Source: Demequina iriomotensis (GTDB lineage Bacteria > Actinomycetota > Actinomycetes > Actinomycetales > Demequinaceae). From it: DNA of 64,000 nt. Shown piece by piece: positions 16,396 through 28,096 of this stretch. The DNA is taken from assembly GCF_000971395.1 (NCBI RefSeq), contig NZ_BBME01000011.1, forward strand, positions 248,001 to 312,000, given 5' to 3'. The notes beneath the pieces are model-generated. The model saw only the letters and a list, made by a program, of their open reading frames with translations, was not told the origin of the DNA and ran no database searches. Within the stretch, counting starts at the first letter, position 1, and each line of letters begins with the position of its first letter. Both the position numbers and the translations under genes were made by a program.

Positions 16396-17271
16396 GTGTC
16401 CCTGCTTTCACGTCCCCGCGTGCCCGGAAAAGCCCTGGCAGGCATCGCTGTCCTGGGACTGACGTCCCTCCTGGCAGGATGCGCCAACGGCATCGAGAAC
16501 GGCGCCCTCCCGAGTTCCCCTGACATCACCAACCAGACCGGGCGGATCATCACGCTCTGGAACGGCTCCTGGATCGCCGCGCTGACCGTCGGCGTCATCA
16601 CCTGGGGCCTGATCCTCTGGTGCGTGGCGGTCTACCGCAAGCGCAAGGGGGACAACAAGCTCCCCGTGCAGACGCGCGCGAACGTCCCGCTCGAGCTGAT
16701 GTACACCATCGTCCCGCTGCTCATGATCGGCGTGCTGTTCAAGTACACCGCCGAGGACATCGCCGCGATCCACGACACGTCCGAGACCCCCGACGTCCAG
16801 ATCAACGTGGTCGGCAAGCAGTGGAGCTGGGACTTCAACTACATCGACGACGATGTCTACGATCCCGGCGTCCAGGCGACCCTGACCGGCGAGGAGGGCG
16901 TCGAGGAGACGCTCCCCACGCTCTACCTGCCCGTCGACGAGCGCGTCGAGTTCACCATCGAGTCGCGCGACGTCATCCACTCGTTCTGGATCCCCGCGTT
17001 CCTCTACAAGGTCGACGCCGTCCCCGGCCGGACCAACACCTTCCAGGTCATCCCGACCGAGGAGGGCATGTACCAGGGCAAGTGCGCCGAGCTCTGCGGC
17101 GAGTACCACGCCTCGATGCTCTTCAACGTGGCCGTCGTGTCGCGTGAGGAGTACGACGCCCACATGGAGGAGCTCCGCGCGGCCGGCTACGACGGCCAGA
17201 TCGGCGTCGACGACTACAGCCGCGACCAGGTGGTCCAGCTGACCGAGCAGCACGAGGAGGCCGATTCCTGA
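16396..17271 (+). CDS. ctaC: Cytochrome c oxidase subunit II
   Basis: A 291-aa lipoprotein subunit of the aa3 oxidase that receives electrons from the bcc complex. The signal peptide ends in the lipobox LAGC. Two transmembrane helices follow (about 55-80 and 98-115), then the periplasmic cupredoxin domain with VGKQWSWDF and the CuA site [13 protein letters not shown] (Cys-x3-Cys-x3-His-x2-Met). Start is GTG at 16396, set by a TACACT hexamer six bases upstream and by signal-peptide length. The stop overlaps the ctaD start (TGATG), so translation is coupled. First gene of ctaC-ctaD-ctaF. Confidence 0.96.
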   Translation: MSLLSRPRVPGKALAGIAVLGLTSLLAGCANGIENGALPSSPDITNQTGRIITLWNGSWIAALTVGVITWGLILWCVAVYRKRKGDNKLPVQTRANVPLELMYTIVPLLMIGVLFKYTAEDIAAIHDTSETPDVQINVVGKQWSWDFNYIDDDVYDPGVQATLTGEEGVEETLPTLYLPVDERVEFTIESRDVIHSFWIPAFLYKVDAVPGRTNTFQVIPTEEGMYQGKCAELCGEYHASMLFNVAVVSREEYDAHMEELRAAGYDGQIGVDDYSRDQVVQLTEQHEEADS

Positions 17272-18986
17272 TGGCCACGACCGTTCCCTTCGAGACCGGC
17301 GACGCCGAGCGCGCCGTCTCCATCCCGGTCGCCCCCACGCGCCGCGGCTCGCTGGTCATCAAGTGGATCACCTCCACCGACCACAAGACCATCGGGTACA
17401 TGTACCTGATCACGTCGTTCTTCTTCTTCATCGTGGGCGGCCTGCTCGCGCTGCTGATCCGCGCCGAGCTCTTCGAGCCCGGCATGCAGGTGGTGCAGTC
17501 GGCCGAGCAGTACAACCAGCTCTTCACGATGCACGGCACGATCATGCTGCTGCTGTTCGCCACCCCGCTGTTCGCGGGCTTCGCGAACTTCATCATGCCG
17601 CTGCAGATCGGCGCGCCCGACGTGGCGTTCCCGCGCCTCAACATGCTCGCGTACTGGCTCTACCTCTTCGGCGGCGTCATCGCGATGGCGGGCTTCTTCA
17701 CCCCGCAGGGCGCCGCATCGTTCGGCTGGTTCGCCTACGCGCCGCTGTCGAACTCGATCTACTCGCCCGGCGTCGGCGGGGACCTGTGGGTCTTCGGCCT
17801 CGCGCTCGGCGGCTTCGGCACCATCCTCGGCTCGGTCAACTTCATCACGACCATCGTGACGATGCGCGCGCCGGGCATGACGATGTTCCGCATGCCGATC
17901 TTCACCTGGAACATCCTGGTGACGTCGATGCTCGTGCTGCTCGCGTTCCCGCCGCTCGCGTCGGCGCTGTTCGCGCTCGGCTCGGACCGCGTGCTGCACT
18001 CCCAGGTGTTCAACCCCGACAACGGCGGCGCCATCCTGTGGCAGCACCTGTTCTGGTTCTTCGGGCATCCCGAGGTGTACATCATCGCGCTGCCGTTCTT
18101 CGGCATCGTCTCGGAGATCTTCCCGGTCTTCTCCCGCAAGCCGCTGTTCGGCTATCACGGCCTGGTCTACGCGACCATCGCGATCGCGGCGCTGTCGGTG
18201 ACGGTGTGGGCGCACCACATGTACGTCACGGGCGCGGTCCTGCTGCCGTTCTTCTCCTTCATGACGATGCTCATCGCGGTCCCGACCGGTGTGAAGTTCT
18301 TCAACTGGATCGGCACGATGTGGCGAGGGAAGATCACGTTCGAGACGCCGATGCTGTGGTCGATCGGCTTCCTGGTCACCTTCCTCTTCGGCGGTCTCAC
18401 CGGCATCATCCTGAGCTCGTCGGTGCTCGACTTCCCGCTGTCCGACTCCTACTTCGTGGTCGCGCACTTCCACTACGTCGTCTTCGGCACGGTGGTGTTC
18501 GCGATGTTCGCGGGCTTCTACTTCTGGTGGCCCAAGTTCACGGGCAAGATGCTGGACGAGCGCCTGGGCAAGATCCACTTCTGGCTCCTGTTCGTCGGCT
18601 TCCACACCACGTTCCTCATCCAGCACTGGCTGGGCGCGCACGGCATGGCGCGACGCTACGTCGACTACATGCCCGAGGACGGCTTCCAGTGGATGAACCA
18701 GGTGTCGACCATCGGCGCCGTCGTGCTCGCGCTGTCGACGCTGCCGTTCCTGTGGAACGTGTACATCACGTCGAAGCGTGCGCCGAAGGTGACGGTCGAC
18801 GACCCGTGGGGCTTCGGCAACTCGCTCGAGTGGGTGACCTCGTGCCCGCCGCCGCGCCACAACTTCACGTCCATCCCGCGCATCCGCTCGGAGCGCCCCG
18901 CGTTCGACCTGCACCACCCCGGTGCCGCGGCGCGCGACCACTACCAGGCCGAGCGTGACGCCACGGATCACGCGCCGGTCGCGTAA
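17271..18986 (+). CDS. ctaD: Cytochrome c oxidase subunit I
   Basis: A 571-aa heme-copper oxidase catalytic subunit with twelve expected transmembrane helices. Metal ligands are in place: the low-spin heme a His in [10 protein letters not shown], the CuB/cross-link motif [14 protein letters not shown], the His-His pair in WAHHMYVTG, and the heme a3/a His pair in [12 protein letters not shown]. The D-channel-type entry region is of the A-family kind. It pumps protons while reducing O2 to water. It overlaps ctaC by one base and is followed by ctaF after 11 bp. Confidence 0.97.
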   Translation: MATTVPFETGDAERAVSIPVAPTRRGSLVIKWITSTDHKTIGYMYLITSFFFFIVGGLLALLIRAELFEPGMQVVQSAEQYNQLFTMHGTIMLLLFATPLFAGFANFIMPLQIGAPDVAFPRLNMLAYWLYLFGGVIAMAGFFTPQGAASFGWFAYAPLSNSIYSPGVGGDLWVFGLALGGFGTILGSVNFITTIVTMRAPGMTMFRMPIFTWNILVTSMLVLLAFPPLASALFALGSDRVLHSQVFNPDNGGAILWQHLFWFFGHPEVYIIALPFFGIVSEIFPVFSRKPLFGYHGLVYATIAIAALSVTVWAHHMYVTGAVLLPFFSFMTMLIAVPTGVKFFNWIGTMWRGKITFETPMLWSIGFLVTFLFGGLTGIILSSSVLDFPLSDSYFVVAHFHYVVFGTVVFAMFAGFYFWWPKFTGKMLDERLGKIHFWLLFVGFHTTFLIQHWLGAHGMARRYVDYMPEDGFQWMNQVSTIGAVVLALSTLPFLWNVYITSKRAPKVTVDDPWGFGNSLEWVTSCPPPRHNFTSIPRIRSERPAFDLHHPGAAARDHYQAERDATDHAPVA

Positions 18987-18997
18987 GGAGAGAGCCG

Positions 18998-19399
18998 ATG
19001 CGTACTGAGGCGAACATCTTCATCATCCCCGCGGCGTTCTTCTTCCTCGCGGGCACGGCCTACGGCATCTTCACGCACTGGGCCGAGTGGGTCGGGTTCC
19101 TCGCGATCTACCTCACCGGCGGCATGTTCGCCATGGTGGCCGTGTACTTCAAGATGCTCGAGAAGCGTCATGGCAAGCGCGCCGAGGACCGGGAGGACGC
19201 GGAGATCTCCGAGGACGCCGGCGTCCAGGGCACGTTCGCGCCGTGGAGCTGGTGGCCGCTCGTGGTCGGAGCCGGCGCGGCGCTGTCCTTCGTGGCGCTC
19301 GCCGTCGGCTGGTGGATCATGGCCCCGGCCGTGGTGCTGGGCGTGATCGGCCTGGTCGGCTGGGTCATGGAGTTCTCGCGCGGCCAGCACGCGCACTGA
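18998..19399 (+). CDS. ctaF: Cytochrome c oxidase subunit IV (actinobacterial type)
   Basis: A 133-aa small membrane subunit found in actinobacterial bcc-aa3 supercomplexes. It starts MRTEANIFIIPAAFFFLAGTAYG and has about four hydrophobic helices in two pairs, split by a charged loop (KRHGKRAEDREDAEISEDAG). An AAGGAG ribosome-binding site lies 8 bp before the ATG. It closes the ctaC-ctaD-ctaF unit and is followed by a strong terminator. Confidence 0.92.
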   Translation: MRTEANIFIIPAAFFFLAGTAYGIFTHWAEWVGFLAIYLTGGMFAMVAVYFKMLEKRHGKRAEDREDAEISEDAGVQGTFAPWSWWPLVVGAGAALSFVALAVGWWIMAPAVVLGVIGLVGWVMEFSRGQHAH

Positions 19400-19416
19400 T
19401 TCCCGGACGTCTGAGG

Positions 19417-19446
19417 CGGCCCGTCCCCGGTGGGGGCGGGCCGTTT
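19417..19446 (+). terminator. Terminator of the ctaC-ctaD-ctaF operon
   Basis: CGGCCCGTCCCC pairs with GGGGGCGGGCCG around a three-base loop, followed by TTT, 18 bp beyond the ctaF stop. Confidence 0.85.
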
Positions 19447-19559
19447 CCGTGCTCCGGCGGGGGAGGACGGCGCGGACGTTCGCCGGCCGACGCCGCGATG
19501 TCGGTGCCGCACGGCACAATGGTCCCCGTCGCATCGTCCCCACCGACGGGAGCCCCCTC

Positions 19560-21926
<2,367 letters not shown>

Positions 21927-21929
21927 CGC

Positions 21930-22640
21930 TCAGGCCTCGGTCGTGTCGCGCGGGGCGAAGCCGGCGACGCCCACCAGCCGTGCGATCACGACGGCGACGA
22001 ACAGCGTGCCGAGCACGGCCTCGAACGACCACAGCGACCGGGCCCACGGGGTCACGGGCACGATGTCCCCGAAGCCGAGCGTCGCGAGCGTGACGTAGCT
22101 GCCATAGAGCAGACCCTGCCACGTGAGGGCGCCCGCGGCGGCGTTGGGGTCCATGAAGCTGCCGGGGTGCGACAGCTCCATGAGGCCCGAGGCGACCCCG
22201 AACACCCCGCCGAGCAGCAGGTACGCGGAGACCGCCACGAGCAGCAGGTCGATGGTGCGCGCACGGGGCGGGGGCTGGACCAGCGAGGCCGTGAGCGTGA
22301 CGACGAGCGCGAGCTGGAGCAGGCCGACGCCCGTGAGCATGGCGGCGGTGGCCGTCTCGTCGTGCTGCTGGAACGCGAACCACGTGGCGCCCGCCACGAG
22401 CGCGAGCGAGGCGACCAGCAGGGGCCAGTAGCGTCGGCGATCGACGTTGGCGCGCCGGACGCTGAACACCACCACGCCCATGTAGGCCAGCAGGTAGACG
22501 ATCGTCCACCCCCGGCCCCCGAAGGTCACGGGATACCCGAACTGCAGCACCACGAGCGTGACGAGCAGCAGCCACATCATCGGGCGGCGTTCGGCCGCCG
22601 GGAGACGGTCGGAGGCCGGGGCGCTGTCGTCGGTCGGCAT
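21930..22640 (-). CDS. Two-pore-helix ion channel family protein (K+ channel-like)
   Basis: A 236-aa membrane protein with four to six hydrophobic helices, then a pore loop with the selectivity-filter-like TLGFGDIVP flanked by LLYGSYVTLA and a final helix, matching the Ion_trans_2 family. Phe replaces the usual Tyr in the filter, which is tolerated in some K+ channels. There is no C-terminal RCK domain. Start ATG at 22640 (MPTDDSAPAS) lies six bases after TACGGT. It probably conducts potassium or another monovalent cation; gating is unknown. Confidence 0.8.
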   Translation of the reverse strand: MPTDDSAPASDRLPAAERRPMMWLLLVTLVVLQFGYPVTFGGRGWTIVYLLAYMGVVVFSVRRANVDRRRYWPLLVASLALVAGATWFAFQQHDETATAAMLTGVGLLQLALVVTLTASLVQPPPRARTIDLLLVAVSAYLLLGGVFGVASGLMELSHPGSFMDPNAAAGALTWQGLLYGSYVTLATLGFGDIVPVTPWARSLWSFEAVLGTLFVAVVIARLVGVAGFAPRDTTEA

Positions 22641-22694
22641 GCTCCCACCGTAGCGTCGCGCCTGGTCTGTGCGAGGGACCGGGACCGGAACGGC

Positions 22695-22730
22695 GCAGGG
22701 GCGGCCTCCCGGATGGGAGACCGCCCCTGC
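22695..22730 (-). terminator. Terminator of sodA
   Basis: GCAGGGGCGGCCTCCC (22695-22710) pairs with GGGAGACCGCCCCTGC (22715-22730), one mismatch and a four-base loop. It is followed on the gene side directly by a GGACGATGCG copy (22731-22740), four bases before the sodA stop. Confidence 0.8.
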
Positions 22731-22744
22731 GGACGATGCGCGCC

Positions 22745-23365
22745 TTACGCGACGATGAGCCCCTGCGTGGCCGTGGCGGTGATGAAGCGCTGCTGGACGT
22801 TGGCCCAGTCCACGACGTTCCACCAGGCGTTGACGTAGTCGGCCTTCACGTTCTTGTACTGCAGGTAGAACGCGTGCTCCCACATGTCGAGCATGAGCAG
22901 CGGGATGAGCCCCACGGGCACGTTGCCCTGCTGGTCGTAGAGCTGGACGATGATGAGCTTCTTGCCGATGGTGTCCCACGCGAGGATCGACCAGCCCGAG
23001 CCCATGATGGTCATGGCGTTGTTGGTGAAGTGCGCGCGGAAGCCGTCGAAGGAGCCGAAGTGCTCGTCGATGGCAGCCGCGAGCTCACCCTCGGGCTTGT
23101 CGCCGCCGTCGGGGGACATGTTGGTCCAGAAGACGGAGTGGTTGGTGTGGCCGCCGAGGTTGAAGGCGAGGGCCTTCTCGAGGCCCGCGATGGCGCCGAA
23201 GTCGCCGCTCTCGCGCGCGCCGGCCATCTTCTCGAGGGCGGTGTTCGCGCCGGCCACGTAGGCGGCGTGGTGCTTGCTGTGGTGCAGCTCCATGATCTCG
23301 CCCGCGATGTGCGGGTCGAGGGCGCCGTAGTCGTAGCTGAGGTCCGGCAGCGTGTAGTCGGCCAT
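22745..23365 (-). CDS. sodA: Superoxide dismutase, Fe/Mn family
   Basis: A 206-aa cytosolic superoxide dismutase. All four metal ligands are visible in their motifs: His in MELHHSKHH, His in [11 protein letters not shown], and Asp and His in [15 protein letters not shown]. The Gly/Gln pattern ([12 protein letters not shown]) leaves Fe versus Mn unresolved. ATG at 23365 is preceded by GGAGGA at good spacing. A TAGGCT hexamer on the minus strand (about 23431-23436) gives a leader of about 60 nt, so this gene is not leaderless. It fits beside the respiratory genes as protection from respiratory superoxide. Confidence 0.96.
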   Translation of the reverse strand: MADYTLPDLSYDYGALDPHIAGEIMELHHSKHHAAYVAGANTALEKMAGARESGDFGAIAGLEKALAFNLGGHTNHSVFWTNMSPDGGDKPEGELAAAIDEHFGSFDGFRAHFTNNAMTIMGSGWSILAWDTIGKKLIIVQLYDQQGNVPVGLIPLLMLDMWEHAFYLQYKNVKADYVNAWWNVVDWANVQQRFITATATQGLIVA

Positions 23366-23510
23366 TCTTCCTCCAAGGTCGGGCCGCGGCGCCAGGGAGG
23401 CGACGCGGCCGGGTTTCCGGGAACGTTCCGAGCCTAGCGGTGCCCGGCCCGGGAGCGTGATGGGACATCCACTCCAACCGGGAAGGATGCCAGGGCATTC
23501 CGGGGACACG

Positions 23511-23579
23511 CCCACGGAACCCGCCCACGGAACCCGCCCACGGAGCGCCCTCGGAGCGCGCACGGAGCGCGCACGGAAT
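23511..23579. repeat. Degenerate tandem repeats, six units of 10-13 bp
   Basis: Two perfect CCCACGGAACCCG units (23511-23536) are followed by CCCACGGAGCG, CCCTCGGAGCG, CGCACGGAGCG and CGCACGGAAT. They share the core CACGGA. No reading frame here looks like protein. The whole 23366-23779 stretch holds the sodA leader, this array, an inverted repeat and an 18-bp tandem duplication, and no gene that I can support. Confidence 0.75.
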
Positions 23580-23668
23580 GGGGCGCTCACCGTCGCTTTC
23601 CTCACCGCGGCGCTCGCCAGGGGGCGCCTGCGGTCGTCCGCCGCGGGCGCGCGACGATGAGCGCCCCA
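23579..23668. repeat. Inverted repeat TGGGGCGCTCA / TGAGCGCCCCA
   Basis: Perfect 11-bp arms at 23579-23589 and 23658-23668 enclose 68 bp. They sit between the tandem array and an 18-bp duplication in the sodA-qcrB intergenic region. The size resembles a small hairpin element or decayed repeat. Confidence 0.5.
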
Positions 23669-23716
23669 CAACGCATTAGTTGCGCTCCGGAGCGACCGCA
23701 GGTGCCCCATTCCTCG

Positions 23717-23752
23717 CGGGCCCGCGAGGAGGACCGGGCCCGCGAGGAGGAC
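23717..23752. repeat. Perfect 18-bp tandem duplication
   Basis: CGGGCCCGCGAGGAGGAC occurs twice head to tail (23717-23734 and 23735-23752). The first copy overlaps a 14-bp palindrome, TCGCGGGCCCGCGA (23714-23727). Confidence 0.8.
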
Positions 23753-23779
23753 GTCCGCGCATCGTCCCCGGGGACGCCG

Positions 23780-23811
23780 AAGGGGCGCCCGGTCTCGGCC
23801 GGACGCCCCTT
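23780..23811 (-). terminator. Terminator of the ctaE-qcrCAB operon
   Basis: AAGGGGCG and CGCCCCTT form the outer stem, with further GC pairs inside, 14 bp beyond the qcrB stop. A reverse GGACGATGCG copy (23758-23767) lies just past it. Confidence 0.75.
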
Positions 23812-23824
23812 GCGGTCCCTGCTC

Positions 23825-25447
23825 CTAGTGGTGCTCGTGCTTCGCAGCCTCGAGTTCCTCCGGGGTGACGGGGGAGATGCGCTTCTCGAAGTAGATCCGC
23901 GAGAGCCGCTGCTTGAAGCGGTCCCACCGGTAGCCCTTGCGGCGCACGCCGCGGTCGTTGTACTCGGGCTCGATCTCGAGCGGAGAGATGTCGTCGTAGG
24001 AGACGAGGACCCAACGCTCGTGATCGGTGAGCGGCTCGTGGACCTCCTGGTACTCGCCGTGCTCGTGACGGACGATGCGACCCGTCTCCTTGCCGTGCAG
24101 CACCAGCTCGCGGTCCTTGCGCTGGAGGCCGATGCACAGGCGGCGGGTGATCCAGAAGGCGAGGACCGGCAGCACGAAGATGCCGATGCGGAAGAAGTAG
24201 GTGAGGTCGTTGAGCGACAGGTGGAACAGGTTCGCGATGATGTCGTTCGAGCCCTCCATCACCAGGATCACGTAGAAGGTGATGAGCGCGACGCCGATGC
24301 CGGTGCGGACCGGCGCGTTGCGCGGACGGTCGAGCACGTGCTTCTCGCCGCGGTCGCCCGTGGCCCACGACTCGATCCACGGGTACAGCGCGACGAACCC
24401 GAAGAACAGGCCCGGCATGATGAGCGCGGGGATGAGGAGGTTGAGCGAGAGCGTGTAGCCCCAGATCTCCCACTCCATCGGGATGACGTCGAACAGCCAG
24501 CCCGGCATGAGGCGCAGCGCGCCGTCGACGAACAGGATGTACCAGTCGGGCTGGGTTCCGGCCGACACGGGCGACGGGTCGTAGGGGCCGTAGTTCCACA
24601 CCGGGTTGATGGTGAAGATGGCCGCGACCAGCGCGATGATGCCGAACACGACGAAGAAGAATCCGCCGGCCTTCGCGGTGTACACCGGGAACAGGGGAAG
24701 GCCCACGACGTTCTTGTCGGTGCGGCCGCCGCCCGGGTACTGCGTGTGCTTGTGCAGGAACACCAGGAACAGGTGCAGCGCGACGAGCACGAGGATCAGG
24801 CCGGGCACCAGCAGGATGTGCATGGTGAAGAGGCGGGGGATGAGGATCTCGCCGGGGAACTCGCCGCCGAAGATCCAGTACGAGATGTACTCGCCCACGA
24901 TCGGGATCGAGCGCGTCACGCCCTCGATGATGCGCAGGCCGTTGCCGGAGAGCACGTCGTCGGGGAGCGAGTAGCCGGAGAAGCCCGCCGCGAGCGACAG
25001 GATCATCAGCGTGAAGCCCACGAGCCAGTTGAGCTCGCGCGGCTTGCGGAACGCGCCGGTGAAGAACACGCGCGCCATGTGCGTGACGATCGCCGCCGTG
25101 AACAGCAGCGCCGACCAGTGGTGGATCTGGCGCATGAGGAGGCCGCCGGGGACCTCGAACGACATGTGCAGCGTCGACTCGAAGGCCTTCGACATCTCGA
25201 CGCCCTGCATCGTGGCGAGCGGGCCCTCGTAGGTGACGATGTCCATCGACGGCACGAAGAAGGCCGTGAGGAAGACGCCCGAGAGCAGCAGCACGACGAA
25301 CGAGTACAGCGCGATCTCGCCCAGCATGAACGACCAGTGGTCGGGGAAGAGCTTGCGTGCGAAGAACTTGACGAAGCCACCGATCGAGGTGCGCTCGTCG
25401 ACCCAGTTCGCGGTGCCGGCGGCGGCGGTGTTGACGCGAGCGCCCAT
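23825..25447 (-). CDS. qcrB: Cytochrome bc1 complex cytochrome b subunit
   Basis: A 540-aa menaquinol-oxidising cytochrome b. Heme-ligating His pairs are visible in MRQIHHWSALLFTAAIVTHMARVF and in the later FTMHILLVPGLILVLVALHLF region (shown only in part). The Qo-site motif is PDWY in GTQPDWYILFVDG, the actinobacterial form of PEWY. The long hydrophilic C-terminal tail (about 110 residues) is typical of actinobacterial QcrB. It is the last gene of ctaE-qcrC-qcrA-qcrB, starting within the qcrA stop codon. Inhibitor-binding Qp-site residues cannot be judged without alignment. Confidence 0.96.
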   Translation of the reverse strand: MGARVNTAAAGTANWVDERTSIGGFVKFFARKLFPDHWSFMLGEIALYSFVVLLLSGVFLTAFFVPSMDIVTYEGPLATMQGVEMSKAFESTLHMSFEVPGGLLMRQIHHWSALLFTAAIVTHMARVFFTGAFRKPRELNWLVGFTLMILSLAAGFSGYSLPDDVLSGNGLRIIEGVTRSIPIVGEYISYWIFGGEFPGEILIPRLFTMHILLVPGLILVLVALHLFLVFLHKHTQYPGGGRTDKNVVGLPLFPVYTAKAGGFFFVVFGIIALVAAIFTINPVWNYGPYDPSPVSAGTQPDWYILFVDGALRLMPGWLFDVIPMEWEIWGYTLSLNLLIPALIMPGLFFGFVALYPWIESWATGDRGEKHVLDRPRNAPVRTGIGVALITFYVILVMEGSNDIIANLFHLSLNDLTYFFRIGIFVLPVLAFWITRRLCIGLQRKDRELVLHGKETGRIVRHEHGEYQEVHEPLTDHERWVLVSYDDISPLEIEPEYNDRGVRRKGYRWDRFKQRLSRIYFEKRISPVTPEELEAAKHEHH

Positions 25448-26523
25448 CAGTGGCTGCTCCCCTCGGTCTCATCGGCGTGCAGGCCGTCGGAGGTGTCGCT
25501 CAGTCGCGTCCAGTAGGACGGTCCGATCGGCTCGTGGAAGTCGCTCTGGGCGATGATGTAGCCCTCGTCGTCGATCGCGATCGGCAGCTGCGGCAGCGGG
25601 CGCTTCGCGGGGCCGAAGACCACCTTGGCGCCGTCCGAGACGTCGAACGTCGACTGGTGGCAGGGGCACAGCAGGTGGTGCGTCTGCTGCTCGTACAGCG
25701 CCACGGGGCAGCCGACGTGCGTGCAGATCTTGGAGTACGCGACGATGCCGTCGAAGGACCAGTCCTCGCGCCCCTCCGGGATCTTGAGGTCGCGCGGGTC
25801 GAGGCGGAGCAGGAGGACGACGGCCTTCGCCTTCTCCTCGATCTTGTGGTGCTCGAGCTCGTTGAGGCCCTCGGGGATGACGTGGAACGCCGAGCCGATG
25901 GTGACGTCGGACGCCTTGATGGGCGTGCCGTCGGGGTCGCGCGTGAGGCGCATCCCCTTGCGCCACATGGTGTGACCGAAGTTCGAGGTGTTCCAGTCGG
26001 CGCCCATGTTGCCGATCTGGGGCCACAGGATCGCGAGCGGAGCGAGCAGCATGGCGAACACGCCGGTGCCCACGAGCACGGGGCGGCGCTTCACGCCGGA
26101 GATGCCCGAGTCCTCGGCGCCGTCCTTGAGGTTCTGGATCGCGCCCGCGCGTCCCTCCTCGGAGGAGCGGAGCTCGTGGCGCTCCTCGACCATCTCGTGG
26201 TCGCGCATGAGGGTCTTGGCCCAGTGGATCGCGCCGAAGCCGATGCCGATCATGGCGAGGAAGATGCCGATGCCGATCGCCATGTTGACGAAGCGGATCG
26301 AGTCGATCTCGTCCGTCATGTCGAGCGCCATGTAGGAGCCGATGGCCACGACGGTGCCGACGATCGAGACGCCGAACAGCGCTGCGACCTGGCGCTCGGC
26401 CTTCTTCTCGGCCTTCGGGTCGACGTCCGCGCGGCGCGGACGGTGATAGGGGAGGCCCGGGTCCTCGAAGGACTCGGGGGTGTTGTCCGACTCGTGCGAG
26501 GTCGGGTTCTCAGTGGTGCTCAT
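25447..26523 (-). CDS. qcrA: Rieske iron-sulfur subunit of the cytochrome bc1 complex
   Basis: A 358-aa Rieske protein of the actinobacterial type, with a charged N-terminus and three hydrophobic helices (the third about 152-172) rather than one, then a C-terminal Rieske domain. Cluster ligands are CTHVGC and CPCHQS (Cys-x-His and Cys-x2-His pairs), with the disulfide cysteines in the same motifs. It moves electrons from menaquinol to QcrC. Its ATG overlaps the qcrC stop (ATGA) and its stop overlaps the qcrB start by one base, so the three are translationally coupled. Confidence 0.96.
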   Translation of the reverse strand: MSTTENPTSHESDNTPESFEDPGLPYHRPRRADVDPKAEKKAERQVAALFGVSIVGTVVAIGSYMALDMTDEIDSIRFVNMAIGIGIFLAMIGIGFGAIHWAKTLMRDHEMVEERHELRSSEEGRAGAIQNLKDGAEDSGISGVKRRPVLVGTGVFAMLLAPLAILWPQIGNMGADWNTSNFGHTMWRKGMRLTRDPDGTPIKASDVTIGSAFHVIPEGLNELEHHKIEEKAKAVVLLLRLDPRDLKIPEGREDWSFDGIVAYSKICTHVGCPVALYEQQTHHLLCPCHQSTFDVSDGAKVVFGPAKRPLPQLPIAIDDEGYIIAQSDFHEPIGPSYWTRLSDTSDGLHADETEGSSH

Positions 26524-27308
26524 GAAGAACGGGCTCCGATCCACACGGTGCTGGCGATGATGAGGCCGAGGGCGACGAGCCACCCCCACATGCCTTCGGC
26601 GACGGGTCCGATGGTGCCGAGGCGGAGACCGCCCGGCGAGCCCTCGTCCTGCGCCTTGAGGTAGGCGATGATGTCGCGCTTGCCCTCGGGGTCGATGTTC
26701 GCGTCGTTGAACACGGGCATCGACTGCGGGCCCGTGAGCATGGCCTCGTAGATGTGGGTGGGAGTGGTCTCCCACAGGTTGGGCGCGTACTTGCCCTGGG
26801 TGAGCGCGCCACCGCCGCCGACGGAGCCGTGGCACATGGCGCAGTTGGTGCGGAAGAGCTCCATGCCGTTCGCGGGGTCGCCCAGCTCGGGGTCGACCTG
26901 CTCCTCGGTGGGGATCGCCGGGCCCGCGCCGAGCGACGCGACGTACGCGGCGAGCTGCGAGATCTCCTCGGCGGTGAACTGCGGGCGCTTGGCGATGGCC
27001 TGCGGGCCGGACGACTGCATCGGCATGCGGCCGGTGCCGACCTGGAAGTCGACGGCGGCGGCGCCGACGCCCACGAGCGAGGGCGCGACGCCCTCGGTGC
27101 CCGTGGCGTCGAGGCCGTGGCACGACGCGCAGTTGGCGGCGAACAGCTTCTGGCCCTCCGCGGCGTCGTCGGCGGTGGCCGTGGTGGCTGCCTCGGCGGA
27201 CGATGCGTTGGAGACGGCGGCGGCGACGCCCGTGACGAGCGCGAGCAGCAGCAGGACGAGGACGACCGGTGCCGCGCGGTGGTAGCGGTGACGTGCGAGT
27301 GCGTTCAC
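26520..27308 (-). CDS. qcrC: Diheme cytochrome c subunit of the bc1 complex
   Basis: A 262-aa membrane-anchored diheme cytochrome c. It has an N-terminal signal/anchor helix, two c-type heme sites (NCASCHG and NCAMCHG), and a C-terminal transmembrane helix (MWGWLVALGLIIASTVW). The two heme domains replace a soluble cytochrome c and wire bc1 straight to the CuA site of the oxidase, the hallmark of actinobacterial supercomplexes. A GGACGATGCG copy (27198-27207) encodes part of the Ala/Ser-rich stretch just after the signal segment. Confidence 0.96.
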   Translation of the reverse strand: MNALARHRYHRAAPVVLVLLLLALVTGVAAAVSNASSAEAATTATADDAAEGQKLFAANCASCHGLDATGTEGVAPSLVGVGAAAVDFQVGTGRMPMQSSGPQAIAKRPQFTAEEISQLAAYVASLGAGPAIPTEEQVDPELGDPANGMELFRTNCAMCHGSVGGGGALTQGKYAPNLWETTPTHIYEAMLTGPQSMPVFNDANIDPEGKRDIIAYLKAQDEGSPGGLRLGTIGPVAEGMWGWLVALGLIIASTVWIGARSS

Positions 27309-27321
27309 GATGCGGGGCCCT

Positions 27322-27951
27322 TTACTGGATCAGGTAGATCACGGCGAACAGCGCGATCCACACCACGTCGACGAAGTGCCAGTAGTACGAGACCACGATG
27401 GTCGTGGTGGCCTCGTGTGTGCCGAACTTCTTGGCGGCGAACGAGCGGGCGAGCACGAAGAGCATGGCGATGAGACCGCCGATGACGTGCAGGCCGTGGA
27501 AGCCGGTCGTGAGGTAGAACACCGAGCCGTACGGGCTCGAGGAGATCGTGAGGCCCTCGGAGATCAGCATCGCGTACTCGTACACCTGTCCGGCGACGAA
27601 GACGGAGCCCATGATGTACGTCAGCACGAACCACTCGTGCATGCCCCAGCCCTTGAACTGGTGCAGCTTCCCGGTGCGGCGGCGCTGGTAGCGCTCGGCC
27701 GCCCACACACCCGCCTGAGCGGTGAAGGACGACAGCACCAGGACGGTGGTGTTCGCGAGGGCGAAGGGGACGTTCAGGAGCTCGGTCTTCTCGGCCCAGA
27801 CCTCGGGTACCTGAGCACGGAGCGTGAAGTACATCGCGAAGAGGCCCGCGAAGAACATCAGCTCGGAGCTCAGCCACACGATGGTGCCGACGGCTACCTG
27901 ATTGGGCCGGGTCGCGTGAATGGGCGACGGCGCAGTCGTGGCGTGGGACAT
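27322..27951 (-). CDS. ctaE: Cytochrome c oxidase subunit III
   Basis: A 209-aa oxidase subunit with about five to seven helices and the conserved [16 protein letters not shown] and [11 protein letters not shown] motifs. First gene of ctaE-qcrC-qcrA-qcrB, with 13 bp to qcrC. I took ATG at 27951 (MSHATT); an ATG nine bases upstream (MGPMSHATT) is equally open. TACGCTTTAAT just upstream gives an AT-rich -10 region, so the transcript has a very short or no leader. Confidence 0.93.
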   Translation of the reverse strand: MSHATTAPSPIHATRPNQVAVGTIVWLSSELMFFAGLFAMYFTLRAQVPEVWAEKTELLNVPFALANTTVLVLSSFTAQAGVWAAERYQRRRTGKLHQFKGWGMHEWFVLTYIMGSVFVAGQVYEYAMLISEGLTISSSPYGSVFYLTTGFHGLHVIGGLIAMLFVLARSFAAKKFGTHEATTTIVVSYYWHFVDVVWIALFAVIYLIQ

Positions 27952-28096
27952 AGGTCCCATTAAAGCGTACGGAGCACCCGGGACTCACCAAGCAACGCGC
28001 GGGTACGACGTCATGTTCCCGTGCCCCGGGCGGTATGCCCGGATGCGGGCGAGCGGCGGGCCGGACGGGCGCGGGTGTCGTGCCAGAATGGGCGCC

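Noticed and set aside
23511-23579. Tandem units as a CRISPR array
   Set aside because: Units are 10-13 bp with no unique spacers and there are no cas genes.
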